Of a stretch of DNA of 64,000 nt, positions 18,881 through 29,894 are shown one piece after another; position 1 is the stretch's first letter, and each line of letters starts with the position of its first letter. The stretch covers positions 744,001 through 808,000 of the forward strand of contig NZ_JADIJC010000001.1 in the NCBI RefSeq assembly GCF_015278255.1, given 5' to 3'. Source of the DNA: Microbacterium hibisci. Its GTDB lineage: Bacteria; Actinomycetota; Actinomycetes; Actinomycetales; Microbacteriaceae. The translations under genes were made by a program, and so were the position numbers. A model generated the notes under the pieces. The model searched no databases and was not told where the DNA came from. It saw nothing but the letters and a program-made list of their open reading frames with translations.

Positions 18881-18947
18881 CGGTCAGCCGAAGGGGCGCA
18901 GTCCGGTCAGCCGAAGGGCGCAGTCCGGTCAGTCGAAGAGGCGCATC
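18881..18947. repeat. Three tandem copies of a 22-23 bp segment at the 3' end of the peptidoglycan-binding gene
   Basis: Copies at 18881-18903, 18904-18925 and 18926-18947 share CGGTCAGnCGAAG and the GGCGCA block. The rightmost copy contains the stop codon and last codons (MRLFD) of the gene read on the minus strand; the other two lie just downstream of the stop. Confidence 0.8.
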
Positions 18948-19783
18948 ACCAGGGCGTGCCAGGTGTTCGGGCCGACGATGCCGTCCGCCGGCGGCGCGAA
19001 CATGCCCTGGAACTCGCGCACGGCGGTATCGGTCGCCGGGCCGAAGTCGCCGTCGACCACGAGATCTGCCAGAAGGGTCTGCAGCGCGCGCACCGCGTCG
19101 CCCTTCGGGCTCTCGGGCCCATCGTTCTGCCTCACGGTCATGATGAGGCTCGGCCAGTCGAGCTGGCCCAGGGTGGTCGAGATCTCGACCGCGCGCAGCG
19201 TCTGCTGGAAGGCACGCGTCGCCTGCCCGCTCTGCGGGCCGAACACGCCGTCGGCCGCGATGGTCGCGCCGCGGGCGCGCAGGAGGTGCTGTGCCGCGAG
19301 CACGCGCCAGTTCGTGGCCTGGGACGACCCCTGCTTCACGAGCGGCCACGGACGCGGACCGGGCACGAAGGTGCTGAGGAACGACCACGTCTCGCGGCCC
19401 GCGATGCCGTCGAGCGTGAGACCCCACGACTCCTGGAAGAACTCGACGCGCTCCTTGGTGATCGGGCCGAAGTTCCCGTCGACGGCGAGGACGGGCTCGC
19501 CGGGCGACCGCTGCAGGCCGAGCCGCTGGAGTGCGCGCACGGCATCGCCCGTCGATCCCTGCTTCACGGGGATGACCAGCTGCTGCCAGGTGAGGGGGCC
19601 GACGATGCCGTCGGCGGCGAGACCCTTCGAGGTCTGGAAGGCGGCGACCGCCGCGGCGGTCGCGGGCCCGTACACCCCGTCGAGGGCGACGGCGTGCCCG
19701 TGGGCCTTGAGCAGGTGCTGGATGCTCCAGGCCAGCTGGGTGGGCGTTCCCGGTGCGACGGTGCTCCACGGTTCGACGTTCAT
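18929..19783 (-). CDS. Protein with four peptidoglycan-binding (PGB_1) repeats
   Basis: 284 aa, ATG 19783 with TAGGAG upstream. It is built almost entirely of four PG_binding_1 modules, each with the L-DGxxGPxTxxAVxxFQ pattern (for instance [19 protein letters not shown]) and a closing DGIVGPxTW. No signal peptide and no catalytic domain are visible, which is odd for a cell-wall binder; export by another route or a mis-set start must be considered, although no upstream extension looks coding. The gene lies just downstream (74 bp) of a large secreted metallophosphoesterase on the same strand, so they may be co-transcribed. Confidence 0.85.
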   Translation of the reverse strand: MNVEPWSTVAPGTPTQLAWSIQHLLKAHGHAVALDGVYGPATAAAVAAFQTSKGLAADGIVGPLTWQQLVIPVKQGSTGDAVRALQRLGLQRSPGEPVLAVDGNFGPITKERVEFFQESWGLTLDGIAGRETWSFLSTFVPGPRPWPLVKQGSSQATNWRVLAAQHLLRARGATIAADGVFGPQSGQATRAFQQTLRAVEISTTLGQLDWPSLIMTVRQNDGPESPKGDAVRALQTLLADLVVDGDFGPATDTAVREFQGMFAPPADGIVGPNTWHALVMRLFD

Positions 19784-19857
19784 GACGACTCCTAGCGATG
19801 CGGATGGCGGGCGATCGCCCCCTTCGCTACGGAGGGGATCACGGGCGCCGTGATACC

Positions 19858-22800
19858 TCACGGTGCCGAGGTGACGGCATCCGTCTCCACCGCCTTCGCG
19901 TGCTGGAGCGAGAGCGGCACCGAGAAGGCGTCGTCGCCCGCGGTGTACCGCCCCTGCAGGCCCTGGGCGAGGATGCGCCAGGGGCGCTCGTTCGACGGCG
20001 TGGCGGCATTGCCGTCGTCGGGCAGGAACTGAACGTAGTCGTACGGGTGGCTCGCGGTGGCCGACAGCGGGACCGAGAAGGTGTCGACGGCGAGCACGCC
20101 GGCGGCGAGGTCGATCTGCAGCAGCCGCTGGAAGCCCGTGGCGCGCTCCCCCGTCGGCGTGCGGAACTCCTGATAGTCGCCGAGCGCCTCCACCACCGTG
20201 TGACCGGGGATGCCGCCGGCGTTCTCGGTCACGATCGCGCCCACCCCGTGGAAGTGTCCCGAGAGGACGAGCACGACGTTCCGGTTCGGCGCGACCACCC
20301 GCTCCCACAGCAGGTCGCCGTGCGAGACCCAGCGCGACGTGGTGGAGCGCTCGGCGCCGACGCCGCCGGTCGCCGGGGTGAGGTGCTCGTGCGTGGAGAT
20401 CGCGATGTTCGCCCGCGGGTGCGCCGCGACGACCGCCTCCGCCCACGAGATCTCGCGCTCGCCGTAGGCGTACGGCAGCGAGATCATGACGAAGCGGGCT
20501 CCCCCGGCCTCGAAGGCCGACCAGTTCGCACTGTTGTCGTCGGGCGTGAGGGACCCGCCGTACCAGGGCTGGTCGCGGTACCGCGCGGGGCCGAAGTAGT
20601 CGTTGAACAATGCGTTGCTGACACCGCGCTTGTTGTCGTGGTTGCCGGGCAGCACGCTGTTGGCGATGCCCTTCGCGTCGAGCACCGCCTGCATGCGAGA
20701 GGCGAGCGCGTACTCGCGACGCGCACGGTCCTCGGGCTGCGCGGGATCGACCCAGTTCTGGATGAGGTCGCCGGTGTGCGTCACGAAGGCGAGCTTGCGG
20801 GCATCCGCGTTCTCGGCGAGCCAGGCCACCTGAGCCGCGTAGACCTCCGGATACGCCTCCGAGTAGTACTGCGTGTCGGTGACGTGCCCGATGGCGAGGT
20901 CGTAGTCTGCGGCGTCGGCTATCCCGTCGGGCTCCGAGACCGCGGTGTCGCCGGGCACGACCTGCACCAGCAGCTCGGCGACGCCCGAGACGACCTCGAC
21001 GGGTCGCACGGATCCCTCGAGCGTCACGCGCGCGTCGGCCGCGGCATCCGCCGCCGTCGCGCCGCCCGCGGCCTCGTCGAGCGTCCGCCAAGCGCCTGCG
21101 GCCGCGACGGACGACGGCGTCCACACCGAGAGCCTCAGCAGCGCGCGACCCACCGTGCGTCCCTGCCAGGTCAGGGCGCTGCCGTCGGGCGGAACCGCCA
21201 CGCGCAGGCGCACGTACGGCAGGCCGTAGGCGTCGTCGCGGGCGGCCGGCTCGGCGGTGGAGACAGCCCGCTCCTCAGGCGCGTCGAGTGCCTCGAGCGG
21301 CGCCGGCGACGACCCGGCGAAGGCTTCCACGACTTCCACGGGAGTGCCCTGCTTCACAGGGGCGGTCTGCACTCCCGACGCGGCGGGTGTGCCGACGGCG
21401 TCGTCGGCGGCGCTCGCGCGGGCGAGGTCGAGCGCTCTCGTCACCAGGTCATCGGTCGAGGGCGACCGCGGCCAGGCGCGCACCCCCGGGGTCGCGGCGG
21501 CGGGCACGAAGTCGGTCGCATCATCTCCCGTGAAGCCGGTGCGCTGGAGCGTCTCGCCGCGCAGCCGGTCCACCGCGAACGTCGACAGCGGCATGCCCTT
21601 CGTGCACGGACTGTCGCGGTCGATGCTGGCGTCCATCTCATTGCGGTGGTAGACGCCCACGCTGTCGACGCGGCGTCCCTCCGCGTCTTCGAGCCAGACC
21701 CCCGCACCCTCGAGCGCGAGCGCGACTTCGAAGCGCGCGTCCGCCGCGCCGGCGAGCGGAGTGCCGGCCAGCGCTGCCGTCCACGTCTCGTCGGGGGCGA
21801 GCACGGTGCGCGGCGCGATCACCGCGAGGTCTTCGACGCGGCGGAACCCGTCCACTCCGCACGCGACGAGCGTCCAGCCCGACAGGTCGACCTCGACGTC
21901 GCCGACATTCGCCAGCTCGACGAAGTTGCGGCGCGGCATCCCTTCGATCACCGGATCGTTGGCGAGTTCGCTGACGACGACACCCGGTCCGTCGCGGTAC
22001 GAGAAGGCGGAGACGGATGCCGCGCCCGCGGCCGGCGCCGCGTTCTCGTCGCCGGGAGTGCGGGTCGCGATCGAGAAGCCGCCGTCGGGCTGCCGCTGCC
22101 AGCTCTCGCCGGTGCGGTAGTCCAGCGCGGAGGGCAGCTTGTCGCGACCGGTCTGGCAGGCCGTGTCTTCGTGGGACGACACGCCCACGCCGTCGACCCG
22201 CCGCCCGTCTGATGTCACGAGGAGCGCACCCGAGACGCTGTCCGCCAGAGAGGTGGCGGTACGCACGGAGGCGGCGCCCTCGAAGTCCGGGCCGCCGATG
22301 ACGAGGCGCTCCCCCGGTGCGAGTGCGGCACCGGCACCGAACACGTGCTGCAGTGCCTCGGTCGGTGCGGCGCCGCTCGCCGTGCAGCGGTAGAGCCGCC
22401 AGCCGGTGAGCGCCACGGCGGTGGTAGCGGTGTTCCTCAGCTCGACGAAGTCGTCGCCGTGGCCGCCGGGACCCGCCGCGGCGATCTCGTCGATCCTCAC
22501 GCCGGACGTCGCCGGACGAGGCAGCCCGTTCGACGCTCCCGGCGTCGCGGTGGCCCGCAGCCACCGGTCATCGGCGCCGCTCCCGAGTTCGAGTCGCTGC
22601 CAGCTCTCATCGAGCGCCGCGGCGGTGGTCACCGGCAGCTCGGCGCGCCCGCCGCACTCCGACATCATCGGGGCGGGATCGTCGGGGAACACGGCGACCG
22701 CGTCGACGACCGAACCCTCGGGGTCGACGACGACCAGGCCGTACCCGCGCTCCGACAGCCGTGCCGTGGCGAAGGCCCGCCGCTCTCCCGGCGCCAGGGC

Positions 22801-23214
22801 GACGCCGCGCAGATCGGCCTCGGGGTCGGTCGGGCGCGCCCGCAGTCCCTCGTCATCGCAGCGGTACACCGCGTAGCCGCTGAGCTCGACCGGATGCTCG
22901 CCGGGGTTCATGAGCTCGAAGAAGCCCTCAGAGCGCCCCGACGCTCGGGCGGGGGCGACCTCCGTCAGCCGGACGGCGCCTGACCTCGCCGGCATGCGCT
23001 CTGCGGCCACCGGTGCGGCGGGCGACGCGCCGGCGTGCGGTGCGGCGGGCGACGCGCCCGCGGGCGCTCCGGCGGCGGACGCGACCGCGGGCGATCCGGC
23101 GCGCGACGCGACCGGCGCGGCAGCGGCGCCGCCTGAGCCGCCGAGCGCCGCCGCCACCCCCACGAGGATCACGGATGCGGCGAGGAATGTGGTCACACGG
23201 TACGTGGCGTGCAC
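19858..23214 (-). CDS. Secreted metallophosphoesterase with three lamin-tail-type domains
   Basis: 1118 aa, GTG start 23214. Residues 1-33 form a signal peptide, then a linker of alanine/proline repeats (GASPAAP-like). Three LTD-type beta-sandwich modules follow near residues 80-220, 235-400 and 410-600, each beginning with a V-x-E-x-A strand and containing FxEL-N and LSGW/LTGW blocks with a paired cysteine. The calcineurin-type metallophosphatase domain occupies about 775-1000: TDTQ near 778, TGDL near 815, GNHDN near 858, STHEH near 935 and GHFHG near 986. Cell-surface or secreted phosphatase, possibly acting on nucleotides or phospholipids. No LPxTG anchor or C-terminal membrane helix is seen. 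Confidence 0.88.
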   Translation of the reverse strand: MHATYRVTTFLAASVILVGVAAALGGSGGAAAAPVASRAGSPAVASAAGAPAGASPAAPHAGASPAAPVAAERMPARSGAVRLTEVAPARASGRSEGFFELMNPGEHPVELSGYAVYRCDDEGLRARPTDPEADLRGVALAPGERRAFATARLSERGYGLVVVDPEGSVVDAVAVFPDDPAPMMSECGGRAELPVTTAAALDESWQRLELGSGADDRWLRATATPGASNGLPRPATSGVRIDEIAAAGPGGHGDDFVELRNTATTAVALTGWRLYRCTASGAAPTEALQHVFGAGAALAPGERLVIGGPDFEGAASVRTATSLADSVSGALLVTSDGRRVDGVGVSSHEDTACQTGRDKLPSALDYRTGESWQRQPDGGFSIATRTPGDENAAPAAGAASVSAFSYRDGPGVVVSELANDPVIEGMPRRNFVELANVGDVEVDLSGWTLVACGVDGFRRVEDLAVIAPRTVLAPDETWTAALAGTPLAGAADARFEVALALEGAGVWLEDAEGRRVDSVGVYHRNEMDASIDRDSPCTKGMPLSTFAVDRLRGETLQRTGFTGDDATDFVPAAATPGVRAWPRSPSTDDLVTRALDLARASAADDAVGTPAASGVQTAPVKQGTPVEVVEAFAGSSPAPLEALDAPEERAVSTAEPAARDDAYGLPYVRLRVAVPPDGSALTWQGRTVGRALLRLSVWTPSSVAAAGAWRTLDEAAGGATAADAAADARVTLEGSVRPVEVVSGVAELLVQVVPGDTAVSEPDGIADAADYDLAIGHVTDTQYYSEAYPEVYAAQVAWLAENADARKLAFVTHTGDLIQNWVDPAQPEDRARREYALASRMQAVLDAKGIANSVLPGNHDNKRGVSNALFNDYFGPARYRDQPWYGGSLTPDDNSANWSAFEAGGARFVMISLPYAYGEREISWAEAVVAAHPRANIAISTHEHLTPATGGVGAERSTTSRWVSHGDLLWERVVAPNRNVVLVLSGHFHGVGAIVTENAGGIPGHTVVEALGDYQEFRTPTGERATGFQRLLQIDLAAGVLAVDTFSVPLSATASHPYDYVQFLPDDGNAATPSNERPWRILAQGLQGRYTAGDDAFSVPLSLQHAKAVETDAVTSAP

Positions 23215-23293
23215 GCCTCGACCGTGGCCCGCCGAGGTGAACCCGCGCGGGCGGCCGGGCGATCAGTCGGTGTACGTCGTCGAGACGGTCGGT

Positions 23294-24013
23294 TCAGCGC
23301 GCCGCCGCAGCGACGGCCTCGGCGACGATGGTCGCGTCGGTCACATCGTGTCCGGCGGAACCGCCACCGGGCCCGGCCGGTGCGTCGAACCCGTCGCGAC
23401 CTCGGGCCGACAGGTGGACCGCATTCACGCCCGCGGCGAAGAGCGCCGGGATGTCGGCCGGCTGCACACCCCCACCCGCCATCACCTCCACCGCGCCGGA
23501 GCGGGCGGCGAAGCGCGCGAGGGCGTCGAGCCCGTCGATGGATCGAGCGGCACCGCCCGACGTGAGGACGCGGTCGACGCCCTCCGCCACGAGCGCGTCG
23601 AACACCGCGGACGGGTCGGCCGCGGCGTCGACGGCACGGTGGAACACGAGCGTCGCCGAGCCCGCGGCATCCCGCCATCTCCGCAATGCCTCGACATCGA
23701 GGTCGCCCGACGCGGTCAGCGCGCCCACCACCACGCCGCCCGCGCCGCGATCGACACAGGCGCGGATGTCGGCGGCGACGACCGCGACCTCCTCCTCGCT
23801 GTACACGAATCCCCCGCCGCGCGGGCGCACCAGCACATTCACCGCGGCAGGGGGGACCGCCGCGAGGACGGCCTCGAGCAGACCGAGAGAGGGCGTGATC
23901 CCGCCGAGCTCGAGAGCTTGGCAGAGTTCGAGTCGGGCGGCGCCCGCCTGCATGGCCGCCCGTGCGCCGGCGGGGTCTTGGACGGCGATCTCGACGGGAC
24001 GCGCAGCTGACAT
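23294..24013 (-). CDS. cutC: CutC-family TIM-barrel protein
   Basis: 239 aa. The CutC fold is recognisable by ARLELCQALELGGITPSLGL near the N-terminus, VLVRPRGGGFVYSEEE, HRAVDAAADP, RVLTSGGAARSIDGL and VMAGGGV. The family was once linked to copper homeostasis; its enzymatic role is not settled, and no copper genes are nearby. It is downstream of a 68-aa gene and separated by a hairpin at 24056-24086. Confidence 0.9.
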   Translation of the reverse strand: MSAARPVEIAVQDPAGARAAMQAGAARLELCQALELGGITPSLGLLEAVLAAVPPAAVNVLVRPRGGGFVYSEEEVAVVAADIRACVDRGAGGVVVGALTASGDLDVEALRRWRDAAGSATLVFHRAVDAAADPSAVFDALVAEGVDRVLTSGGAARSIDGLDALARFAARSGAVEVMAGGGVQPADIPALFAAGVNAVHLSARGRDGFDAPAGPGGGSAGHDVTDATIVAEAVAAAAR

Positions 24014-24055
24014 GCCGCGAGCCTAGCCGGGCCGGAGCAGGCCCGCAGACATGGT

Positions 24056-24086
24056 GAGACCCGCCGCGCTCCGGGCGGCGGGTCTC
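24056..24086 (-). terminator. Hairpin downstream of the 68-aa gene
   Basis: Perfect 11-bp stem GAGACCCGCCG with its complement around a 9-nt loop, 7 bases after the stop at 24094. No clear T tract follows on the minus strand. Confidence 0.55.
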
Positions 24087-24093
24087 TACGGAT

Positions 24094-24300
24094 TCAGGCG
24101 AATCGCACGGGACGCGGTCCCGCGAAAAGGTCGCGGATCCAGACGCCCACCCGCGCGCCGACGTGGGCCGTCGGGCTCTCAGGGCCGATGGTGACGCCGC
24201 GATCGGCGATGCTGCGAAGAATCTCGTTCTCGCGATTCAGGGCGGCCGCCCGCTCGCGATCGAGCCGGTCGGCCGTGAAGGTCAGGCTGTACCCGTCCAT
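24094..24300 (-). CDS. Small hypothetical protein (68 aa)
   Basis: ATG 24300 with a strong GAAAGGAAA ribosome site. The product is basic and partly helical (AALNRENEILRSIADRG), ending with an amphipathic stretch GVWIRDLFAGPRPVRFA. No family recognised. A terminator-like hairpin follows, and a 128-bp gap separates it from the 5'-nucleotidase upstream, so it may be a single-gene transcript. Confidence 0.7.
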   Translation of the reverse strand: MDGYSLTFTADRLDRERAAALNRENEILRSIADRGVTIGPESPTAHVGARVGVWIRDLFAGPRPVRFA

Positions 24301-24428
24301 GGCCGTTTCCTTTCGTGGTGCTCGCCGGTTGGCGAGGTATGAGTGCTGTGAGTCGCGGCCGGACCCTGGTGATACGCCCCGGCCGCGATCACAGCCGCTC
24401 ATCGCCCACGATGCGCGCGCTGCCCGGG

Positions 24429-26264
24429 TCAGAACACGGGCACGCCGGCGCGGACCAGCCTCCAGTTCACGACATGGAAGTCCGCCGGATCGATGACGCC
24501 GGTGGCCGACGCGTACGCGACGATCGCCTCGCGGATCGCCACCTGGGCGTTGTAGACGACCGGGGCTGCGGCGACGTGCGGGAATCCACCGCCGCCGGAC
24601 TGCCGGTAGTTGTTCACGGCGACGACGAACCGCTGGTCGGCCGCGACCGGCGTGCCGTCGAAGGCGAGATTCGCGATCCGCGAGCCCGTGACCTGCGAGA
24701 TGTCGATGTCGTACGTCACGCCCGAGAACTGATCGAAGTTGTAGTCGGGCGTGCCGGCGGCGTTCGTCCAGGTGGCGGGGGCCACCGGCGCGCCCGGCGC
24801 CACGGTGAGGAAGTACTTGGCCGAGTACTCCAGGTAGTCCTTGATCTGCGCGCCCGTGAGCACCGACCCGAGGAGGGTGTTGTCGTAGATGTAGAGCCCC
24901 GCCACGTCCTTGATCGTGACCTCGCCGGCAGGGAAGGTCGCCGCACGGTTGAACGGGGCTGCGAGCGAGATGATCGGGAGGGATGCCTCGGGCGTGCCCG
25001 CGATCGCCTTCGAGACCGTGTCGATCTGGACGTGGTGGATGTAATCCAGGATCGCGGTGTCCTTCCAGCACGACTCGGCCGCGGACAGCTCCTCGGTCGA
25101 GGTCGCCACCGGCGTGTTCACATAGGCGACCACGGCATCGTGCTGCGCCTGCACGACCTGCACGAGCGCAGGATCCTCTGCGACCGTCTTGGTGTTCACC
25201 GTGTACGACTCGGCGGCCTCGACATGCCACTGCCCGCGCTCCATCATGAGCGTGAGGTCGAAGACGCTGACCCGCTGCCCCCAGCGCCCGGGCTCGCTCA
25301 TGATGACCTGCTTGCCGGTGTCGGGGTTCGTCACGAGGCGCTTCGGCACGTCGTTGTGCGCATGGCCGAACAGGATGGCGTCGATGCCCGGCACCTGCTC
25401 GGCCAGCATCGCCGACGCGTTCTCGACGGGGATGTCACTGCCGTACGACGACAGTCCGCTGTCACCGGCGTGCACGCTGACGACGACCACGTCGACCCCC
25501 TCGCCGCGCATCACCGGCACCCACCGCGCGGCGGTCTCGACCACGTCGAGCACGTCCACGCGCCCGCTCACGTTCGCCTTGTCCCAGATCACCACGCCGG
25601 GGTTCGTGAGACCGAGCACGCCGACACGGATCGGCTTGTAGCCCGGCACCTTCATCTTCTTGACGATGTACGGCCGGTACGCCGGCTCGGTCGTACCCGC
25701 GTGCACGGCGTTCGCCGCCAGGGCTGGGGCATCCAGCTGCCCGATCCAGTAGTCGAGGAAGTCGAGACCGTAGTTGAACTCGTGGTTGCCGAGGGCGACG
25801 GCGTCGTAGCCGATCGCATTGAACTGCGCCGCGATGGGATGCACCGCTCCCGACTCGTCGACGGGATCGACCGTCGCGTAGTAGAAGCCGAGCGGAGAAC
25901 CCTGGATGGTGTCGCCCGCGTCGAACAGCAGGGTGCGATCGCGGCCGCGGTCAGCGCGGATCTGGTTCACGACACTCGACACCCGCGCGAGGCCGATCGT
26001 GTTGCCGGCGCTGTCGCTGTAGGCGGCGTCCTTGTAGTAATCCCAGTTGAGCGCGTTGGCGTGGATGTCGGACGTCCCCATGACGGTGATCGTGACCGAG
26101 CGCCCGCCGGGCGCGGCCACCGCCTTCGGGGTCTGCGACCATCCGGCCGCGGCGAGCACGCTCGCCGCGGAGACGCCCACGAGGAAATTGCGTCGGCTGA
26201 GACCGGATCGGGCCGGGTTGTCGCCCAGGGGTTCGAGGTCGGATTCCGGCGCGCGTTCAGGCAT
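24429..26264 (-). CDS. Secreted 5'-nucleotidase/2',3'-cyclic phosphodiesterase family protein (Tat signal)
   Basis: 611 aa from ATG 26264, preferred because GGGAG precedes it; ATG 26276 lacks a ribosome site. The N-terminus carries a twin-arginine signal LSRRNFLVGVSAASVLAA. The metallophosphatase domain shows GTSDIHAN, FDAGDTIQG, ALGNHEFNYG, VVSVHAGDSG and FGHAHND; the C-terminal 5'-nucleotidase domain contains NNYRQSGGGGFP, the nucleotide-stacking region. It would release phosphate from extracellular nucleotides. It belongs to the same stretch of surface phosphoesterase genes as the LTD protein. Confidence 0.93.
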   Translation of the reverse strand: MPERAPESDLEPLGDNPARSGLSRRNFLVGVSAASVLAAAGWSQTPKAVAAPGGRSVTITVMGTSDIHANALNWDYYKDAAYSDSAGNTIGLARVSSVVNQIRADRGRDRTLLFDAGDTIQGSPLGFYYATVDPVDESGAVHPIAAQFNAIGYDAVALGNHEFNYGLDFLDYWIGQLDAPALAANAVHAGTTEPAYRPYIVKKMKVPGYKPIRVGVLGLTNPGVVIWDKANVSGRVDVLDVVETAARWVPVMRGEGVDVVVVSVHAGDSGLSSYGSDIPVENASAMLAEQVPGIDAILFGHAHNDVPKRLVTNPDTGKQVIMSEPGRWGQRVSVFDLTLMMERGQWHVEAAESYTVNTKTVAEDPALVQVVQAQHDAVVAYVNTPVATSTEELSAAESCWKDTAILDYIHHVQIDTVSKAIAGTPEASLPIISLAAPFNRAATFPAGEVTIKDVAGLYIYDNTLLGSVLTGAQIKDYLEYSAKYFLTVAPGAPVAPATWTNAAGTPDYNFDQFSGVTYDIDISQVTGSRIANLAFDGTPVAADQRFVVAVNNYRQSGGGGFPHVAAAPVVYNAQVAIREAIVAYASATGVIDPADFHVVNWRLVRAGVPVF

Positions 26265-26348
26265 GTGTTCTCCCATGGCGAGGATCACATCACGCGCGCG
26301 GCGGCGCCGACAAGAGCCACTCGATGAGGAATCTCTCAGCTACGCGAA

Positions 26349-26380
26349 AGGCCCGGCACCACGAGGTGGGTGCCGGGCCT
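26349..26380 (-). terminator. Intrinsic terminator of the ilv operon (after ilvC)
   Basis: A 12-bp perfect stem AGGCCCGGCACC with its complement around an 8-nt loop, 18 bases after the ilvC stop; on the minus strand it is followed by TTCGCG. Confidence 0.75.
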
Positions 26381-26398
26381 CCGAGCCACGAGATGGGA

Positions 26399-27529
<1,131 letters not shown>

Positions 27530-28039
27530 TCAGCCGCGCAGCACGCGCTCGGTGATGCTCTTGCCGCCGCGGCCGATGGCGACGAGGCCGGACTGCGCCA
27601 GCTCCTTGATGCCGAACGGCTCCAGCGCGCGCAGGAAGGCCTCGACCTTGCCCTTGTCGCCGGTGACCTCCACCACGAGCGCATCCGGCGCGTAGTCGAC
27701 GATCTGCGCGCGGAAGAGGCTGACGACCTCGAGCACGTTGGAGCGGTTCTGATTGTCGGCGCGCACCTTGATCAGCATGTGCTCGCGCTGCACGGATGCC
27801 GCGGGGTCGAGCTCGACGATCTTGATGACGTTGATGAGCTTGTTCAGCTGCTTGGTGACCTGCTCGAGGGGCAGCTCGTCGACGTCGACCACGACGGTGA
27901 TGCGCGACAGACCGGGAACCTCGGTCACGCCCACGGCGAGCGACTCGATGTTGAACCCGCGGCGCGCGAACAGGCCGGCGACGCGGGTCAGCAGACCGGG
28001 CTTGTCCTCCACCAGGAGGCTCAGCACGTGACTCGGCAT
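27530..28039 (-). CDS. ilvN: Acetolactate synthase small (regulatory) subunit
   Basis: 169 aa. N-terminal ACT domain begins SHVLSLLVEDKPGLLTRVAGLF, followed by a second regulatory domain with EVTGDKGKVEAFLRAL. Mediates valine feedback on IlvB. It starts 4 bp after the ilvB stop, so the two are coupled. Confidence 0.97.
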   Translation of the reverse strand: MPSHVLSLLVEDKPGLLTRVAGLFARRGFNIESLAVGVTEVPGLSRITVVVDVDELPLEQVTKQLNKLINVIKIVELDPAASVQREHMLIKVRADNQNRSNVLEVVSLFRAQIVDYAPDALVVEVTGDKGKVEAFLRALEPFGIKELAQSGLVAIGRGGKSITERVLRG

Positions 28040-28043
28040 GGGG

Positions 28044-29849
28044 TCAGTCCTCCTGCTCGGCGAAGGCGGGCGAGTGGTCCCGCGCGTACTGGACGTAGCT
28101 GTTGCTGACGCCCTGGGGCACCATCGGCCACACCATCGCGTCGGCGCTCACGACGAAGTCGATGACCACCGGGCGGTCGTTGGTCGCGAGCGCCGTCTTG
28201 ATCGCGGCATCCACGTCCTCCTCCTTCTCGACGCGGATCGCGAGGCAGCCGTATGCCTCCGACAGCTTCACGAAGTCGGGGATGCGGACGGTGCCGTGCC
28301 CGGTGTTGAGGTCGGTGTTCGAGTGGCGGCCGTCGTAGAAGAGGGTCTGCCACTGGCGCACCATGCCCAGCGACGAGTTGTTGATGATCGCGACCTTGAT
28401 CGGGATGTTGTTGATCGCGCAGGTCGCGAGCTCCTGATTGGTCATCTGGAAGCAGCCGTCGCCGTCGATCGCCCACACGACACGGTCGGGCTCGGCCACC
28501 TTGGCACCCATGGCCGCGGGCACCGAGTAGCCCATGGTCCCCGCGCCGCCCGAGTTCAGCCAGGCGTTCGGACGCTCGTACTTGATGAACTGGGCCGCCC
28601 ACATCTGGTGCTGGCCGACCCCGGCGGCGTACACGCCTTCGGGCCCGGTGAGCTCACCGATGCGCTGGATCACGTACTGGGGCGACATGAGCCCGTCGGT
28701 CGGCTGCGTGTAGCCGAGCGGGAACTCGTCGCGCAGACCGTCGAGGAACGACCACCACTCGGCGATGTCGAGCGTGCCGGCCGGGTTCGTCGCACGGTAG
28801 GCCGTGTCGAGGTCGACCAGCACGTCCTTGAGGTCGCCCACGATCGGCACGTCGGCGGTGCGGATCTTCGAGATCTCGGCGGGGTCGATGTCGACGTGCA
28901 CCACCTTGGCGTTCGGCGCGAAGAGGGCCGCCTTGCCGGTGACGCGGTCGTCGAACCGCGCGCCCAGCGCGACGATCAGGTCGGACTCCTGCAGCGCGAG
29001 CACCGCGGGCACCGTGCCGTGCATGCCCGGCATGCCCAGGTGCTGCTGGTGCGAGTCGGGGAACGCGCCGCGCGCCATCAGCGTCGTGACGACCGGTGCG
29101 CCGGTGGATTCCGCGAGGGCGCGCAGCTCGTCCGACGCACGCGCACGCACGACGCCGCCGCCGACATAGAGCACCGGCTTCTTGGCCTCGGCGATGAGCT
29201 GCGCCGCGGCCTGGATCTGCTTGCCATGCGCCTTGGTCACCGGACGGTAGCCCGGGAGGTCGATCTTCGGCGGCCACACGAACGGCGCCTCCGCCTGCTG
29301 CGCGTCCTTCGTGATGTCGACGAGCACCGGTCCGGGGCGGCCGGTCGAGGCGATCTCGAAGGCGGCCGCGATCGCACCCGGGATGTCCTCGGCGCGCTTG
29401 ACCAGGAAGGAGTGCTTGGTGATCGGCATCGTGATGCCCACGATGTCGGCCTCTTGGAAGGCATCCGTGCCCATCAGCGTTGAGAAGACCTGACCGGTGA
29501 TGCACACGATCGGCACCGAGTCCATGTAGGCGTCGGCGATCGCGGTGACGAGGTTCGTCGCACCCGGGCCCGAGGTGGCCAGGGCCACGCCGACGCGGCC
29601 CGATGCCGCGGCGTAGCCTTCGGCGGCGTGCCCGGCACCCTGCTCGTGACGCACGAGGATGTGGCGGACGGACTCGTCGTCCATGAGCGGGTCGTAGACG
29701 GGCATGATCGCGCCGCCGGGAAGCCCGAAGACGTCGGTCACCCCCAGCAGATCGAGCGAGCGGACGACCGCTTCCGCGCCCGTGAGCACGGGCGTCGAGG
29801 CGGTGCGGGCTGGCGGCCGGGGAACGGCCGCGGCGGTATCGGCTGACAT
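28044..29849 (-). CDS. ilvB: Acetolactate synthase large (catalytic) subunit
   Basis: 601 aa. ThDP/FAD enzyme forming 2-acetolactate and 2-aceto-2-hydroxybutyrate. The ThDP-activating glutamate is in [15 protein letters not shown]; the ThDP/Mg motif is [15 protein letters not shown] to [12 protein letters not shown]; the central FAD-binding domain carries the [10 protein letters not shown] block. Forms an operon with ilvN and probably ilvD (45 bp upstream). The short ilvD-ilvB gap leaves no room for a leader-peptide attenuator. Confidence 0.98.
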   Translation of the reverse strand: MSADTAAAVPRPPARTASTPVLTGAEAVVRSLDLLGVTDVFGLPGGAIMPVYDPLMDDESVRHILVRHEQGAGHAAEGYAAASGRVGVALATSGPGATNLVTAIADAYMDSVPIVCITGQVFSTLMGTDAFQEADIVGITMPITKHSFLVKRAEDIPGAIAAAFEIASTGRPGPVLVDITKDAQQAEAPFVWPPKIDLPGYRPVTKAHGKQIQAAAQLIAEAKKPVLYVGGGVVRARASDELRALAESTGAPVVTTLMARGAFPDSHQQHLGMPGMHGTVPAVLALQESDLIVALGARFDDRVTGKAALFAPNAKVVHVDIDPAEISKIRTADVPIVGDLKDVLVDLDTAYRATNPAGTLDIAEWWSFLDGLRDEFPLGYTQPTDGLMSPQYVIQRIGELTGPEGVYAAGVGQHQMWAAQFIKYERPNAWLNSGGAGTMGYSVPAAMGAKVAEPDRVVWAIDGDGCFQMTNQELATCAINNIPIKVAIINNSSLGMVRQWQTLFYDGRHSNTDLNTGHGTVRIPDFVKLSEAYGCLAIRVEKEEDVDAAIKTALATNDRPVVIDFVVSADAMVWPMVPQGVSNSYVQYARDHSPAFAEQED

Positions 29850-29894
29850 GGTGATTTCCTCAGCAGTGGGTCGGAGGGATGTCGGAAGCCAGGC

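Noticed and set aside
19784..21124. Long upstream extension of the peptidoglycan-binding gene
   Set aside because: The extension is out-of-frame sequence of the metallophosphoesterase gene; ATG 19783 has a good ribosome site.
29850..29894. Leader-peptide attenuator before ilvB
   Set aside because: Only 45 bp, no run of Leu/Ile/Val codons and no paired hairpins.
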